NCBI GenBank assembly: GCA_937889855.1
Contig: CALBYK010000306.1
Span: 1 to 8,483, forward strand
DNA length: 8,483 bases
Source: an uncultured Prevotella sp.
GTDB taxonomy: Bacteria; Bacteroidota; Bacteroidia; Bacteroidales; Bacteroidaceae
Direction of reading: 5' to 3'
In this document: one piece after another, positions 6,424 through 8,483 of the stretch
Position numbering within the stretch: the stretch's first letter is position 1
Layout of the letters: each line of letters begins with the position of its first letter
Notes under the pieces: model-generated
The model's input: the letters and a program-made list of their open reading frames with translations, nothing else
Told to the model about the DNA's origin: nothing
The model's database searches: none
Program-made: the position numbers and the translations under genes

Positions 6424-8483
6424 CTACATCTTCTCCACGGCGTCCTTCTTCTTTCTCACCTCGAAGAACACACCGGCAGCTATGGCGAGCACTATAAGGA
6501 GGTAGGCCACGTAGGCGGCGGTCTCCGTTGTCTTGACAGTCTGCGGCTTGAAGGTGAGCACCACGTTGTGCTGTCCAGGCTTCACGCTGATGGCGCGGAG
6601 GATATAGTTGACGCGGCCAACCGGCACCTCCTTGCCGTCGACGGTGGCCGTCCAGCCGGGATAGTAAATCTCGGAGAACACCACAATGCCGCCCTTCTGT
6701 GACTGCACCTTGTATGTAAGCTCATTAGGCTCATATTTCTCCAGTGTCACGAGCGAGGTGTTGTCCTGCTGGCGGGCGCTGCCGAGGCAGGCCTCAAACT
6801 TCTTGTCAGCCACTGCCTCATGGCGCAGGTTGAGCCCACGGATGGCGTCAATCTCCTGGTTGGCGTTGTCTACATATTTGACGTTGTCAACAAACCACGC
6901 GTTGCCATAGGCGTAAGGATTAAGCAGCGGCACGGTCTGGCCTCCCTGCAGCGGCATGATGAAGTACTTGGCGTTGAGCATGTTGAGCACCGGGTATACC
7001 GAGTCGCCAGCCACACGTGTCATGTCACCCTGGGCCTTTGCCACAGCAGGCATGAGACGCTGCATCTCGGGAGCGATGTAATAGTCGATCATCTCCTGGT
7101 AGCGGCGCAGCTTGGCTGCATGATATCCGCCGATAGACTTGTGGTAGTAGGAGGTCTCGTTCTCGTTGAACGTGCTGCCTGCGAGGTTGAGCACGCGGTA
7201 GTCCTTGCCGTGGTCCTGCAGAATCTGGCGGTCGGTGGCTGTCTCCTGCTGCGGGGTTTCTCGCACGCTTCGCTCCACGAACATGTCGTCATTGAGATAG
7301 CGCTTGTTCACCTGCCACATGTCCACAAGGCACAGCAGGATTATCGCGCCGACGCCATACTTAGGCTGCAGCTTCTTGTAGCGCATGAGCAGCAGGACGG
7401 CGGTGCCGAGCACAACGACAAACAACGTGCGCCAGCAGTCGGCCGTGAAGATTGATATGCGCACGTCGCGCAGGTTGGCCACAAGCGGCCCCATATATTC
7501 ACTCGGAATCTGCTTCAGCGCCTCCATCTCGGCAGCCGATATATAGTCGGGGAAGAACACGGTAGGCATGATGGCAAAGAGCAGCGCCATGCCGCCGGTG
7601 GCGACGAAGCTCACCCAAAGCCAAAGCATGTTGGTGGTGTCCTTGCCGATGATGTTGTGCTTTGCGGTGCCAAGATAGATGTGTATCTTCTGCGTGAAGA
7701 AATCGGGAGTGTCAAGAATCTTCTTCAACGCGAGCATCGCAAGCAACGGGATGGTGAACTCGGCAATGACGAGAATGGAAGCCACCGTGCGGAACTTGGC
7801 GTACATCGGCATGTAGTCGATGAACAAGTCGGTGAACCACATGAAGTTGCGCCCCCATGACAGCAGGACGGACAGCACAGTGGCAGCAAACAGAGCCCAC
7901 TTCATGGGGCCTTTGACAATGAACAGTCCCATGATGAAGAGCATCAGCACGAAGGCGCCTACATACACCGGTCCGCTTGTGCCCGGCTGGTTGCCCCAAT
8001 ACTGTCCCATCTGCTGGTAGATTTGGAAGAACTGGGGGTCGGCCTTCTCCATGGCCTTCTCGTTCTGGGCGAGAGGCACGGACGCGCCGCCCTTTGCGTT
8101 AGGCACAAGGAGAGTCCACGTCTCGTCTATGCCATAGCTCCACTGCGTTATATAGTCGCGGTCGAGCCCGCTGTCGGTCTGGTTGGCAGAGTTCTTCTTT
8201 ACAAGCTCGCTCTTGCCGCGCATCGACTCCTGTGTGTACTGCCACGTGTGGTAGAGGTTGGACAGATTGACCACGACACCCAGGGCGGCAGCCACCACGC
8301 ACACGCCCGTGGCCTTGCCAAACTGGGCGAGCCTCTTCTGCCGTATGGCGTCCCATAGATAGGCAAGCACCATGAAGAGGATGACGAACATGTAGTAATA
8401 GGTCATCTGCACGTGGTTGGCCTGTATCTCAAGGGCAGTGAAAATCGCCGTGACGACAAATCCCCACAGATACTTGCCCCGAT
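6424..8483 (-). CDS. YfhO-family membrane protein, N-terminus outside window
   Basis: The frame is open to the right edge; 685 residues are visible and roughly 130-170 are missing if the protein has the usual Bacteroidetes length of about 820-850. The GTG at 8412 is internal: the codons before it read TALEIQANH, continuing into VQMTYYYMF, a conserved block of this family. Membrane segments visible in order are around LWGFVVTAIFTAL, MFVILFMVLAYLW, VCVVAAALGVVV, VGAFVLMLFIMGLFIV, WALFAATVLSVLL, VIAEFTIPLLAMLAL, LWVSFVATGGMALLF, TLFVVVLGTAVLLL and GAIILLCLVDMW. A soluble region of about 270 residues follows, then one last span (AYLLIVLAIAAGVFF) and a lysine-rich tail. The motif QWSYGIDETWTLLVPNAKGG between spans is also family-typical. 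In Firmicutes YfhO proteins are linked to glycosylation of cell-wall polymers and are GT-C-like; the role in Bacteroidetes is not known to me. Confidence 0.92.
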   Translation of the reverse strand, partial: RGKYLWGFVVTAIFTALEIQANHVQMTYYYMFVILFMVLAYLWDAIRQKRLAQFGKATGVCVVAAALGVVVNLSNLYHTWQYTQESMRGKSELVKKNSANQTDSGLDRDYITQWSYGIDETWTLLVPNAKGGASVPLAQNEKAMEKADPQFFQIYQQMGQYWGNQPGTSGPVYVGAFVLMLFIMGLFIVKGPMKWALFAATVLSVLLSWGRNFMWFTDLFIDYMPMYAKFRTVASILVIAEFTIPLLAMLALKKILDTPDFFTQKIHIYLGTAKHNIIGKDTTNMLWLWVSFVATGGMALLFAIMPTVFFPDYISAAEMEALKQIPSEYMGPLVANLRDVRISIFTADCWRTLFVVVLGTAVLLLMRYKKLQPKYGVGAIILLCLVDMWQVNKRYLNDDMFVERSVRETPQQETATDRQILQDHGKDYRVLNLAGSTFNENETSYYHKSIGGYHAAKLRRYQEMIDYYIAPEMQRLMPAVAKAQGDMTRVAGDSVYPVLNMLNAKYFIMPLQGGQTVPLLNPYAYGNAWFVDNVKYVDNANQEIDAIRGLNLRHEAVADKKFEACLGSARQQDNTSLVTLEKYEPNELTYKVQSQKGGIVVFSEIYYPGWTATVDGKEVPVGRVNYILRAISVKPGQHNVVLTFKPQTVKTTETAAYVAYLLIVLAIAAGVFFEVRKKKDAVEKM

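Overview
The window looks like chromosomal DNA from a Bacteroidales bacterium, probably Prevotella-like. The evidence is two TonB-dependent outer-membrane receptors, a surface-type lipoprotein with an acidic run after the lipid cysteine, a GSCFA-family protein, a Bacteroidetes-style YfhO protein, a zinc-free type B L31, and promoters of the TTTG-N19-TAnnTTTG kind. Start sites lack Shine-Dalgarno sequences, as is usual in this phylum. Coding DNA is fairly GC-rich and the gaps are AT-rich. The genus is an inference.

Layout. A receptor gene cut off by the left edge runs on the + strand (1-954). All other genes are on the - strand. Read in their direction of transcription (right to left) they are: a YfhO-type membrane protein cut by the right edge (8483-6424), a GSCFA-domain protein (6323-5475), an 863-residue TonB-dependent receptor-like outer-membrane protein (5239-2648), ribosomal protein L31 (2484-2233), and a DNA/RNA non-specific endonuclease lipoprotein (2091-1153). 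The nuclease and the left-edge receptor converge on a gap that holds a near-perfect 28-bp inverted repeat. No gene-free stretch exceeds 300 bases; the longest gaps are 235 nt (5240-5474), 198 nt (955-1152), 163 nt (2485-2647), 141 nt (2092-2232) and 100 nt (6324-6423).

The genes look mostly like separate transcription units. L31 has a textbook Bacteroidetes promoter and a strong intrinsic terminator. A perfect 13-bp hairpin with a T-tract follows YfhO. The large receptor has a -7-like box of its own. The likely theme is the cell envelope: outer-membrane import (two receptors), a probably surface-exposed nuclease, an SGNH-type hydrolase-like protein and a multi-span membrane protein. The receptor and the nuclease could together serve nucleic-acid scavenging, but this rests only on proximity.

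The most unusual structure is non-coding. Upstream of the large receptor (5352-5443) the tetramers TACC and GGTA alternate strictly every 11 bp, giving four 22-bp units of TACC-N7-GGTA. No annotated gene explains it.
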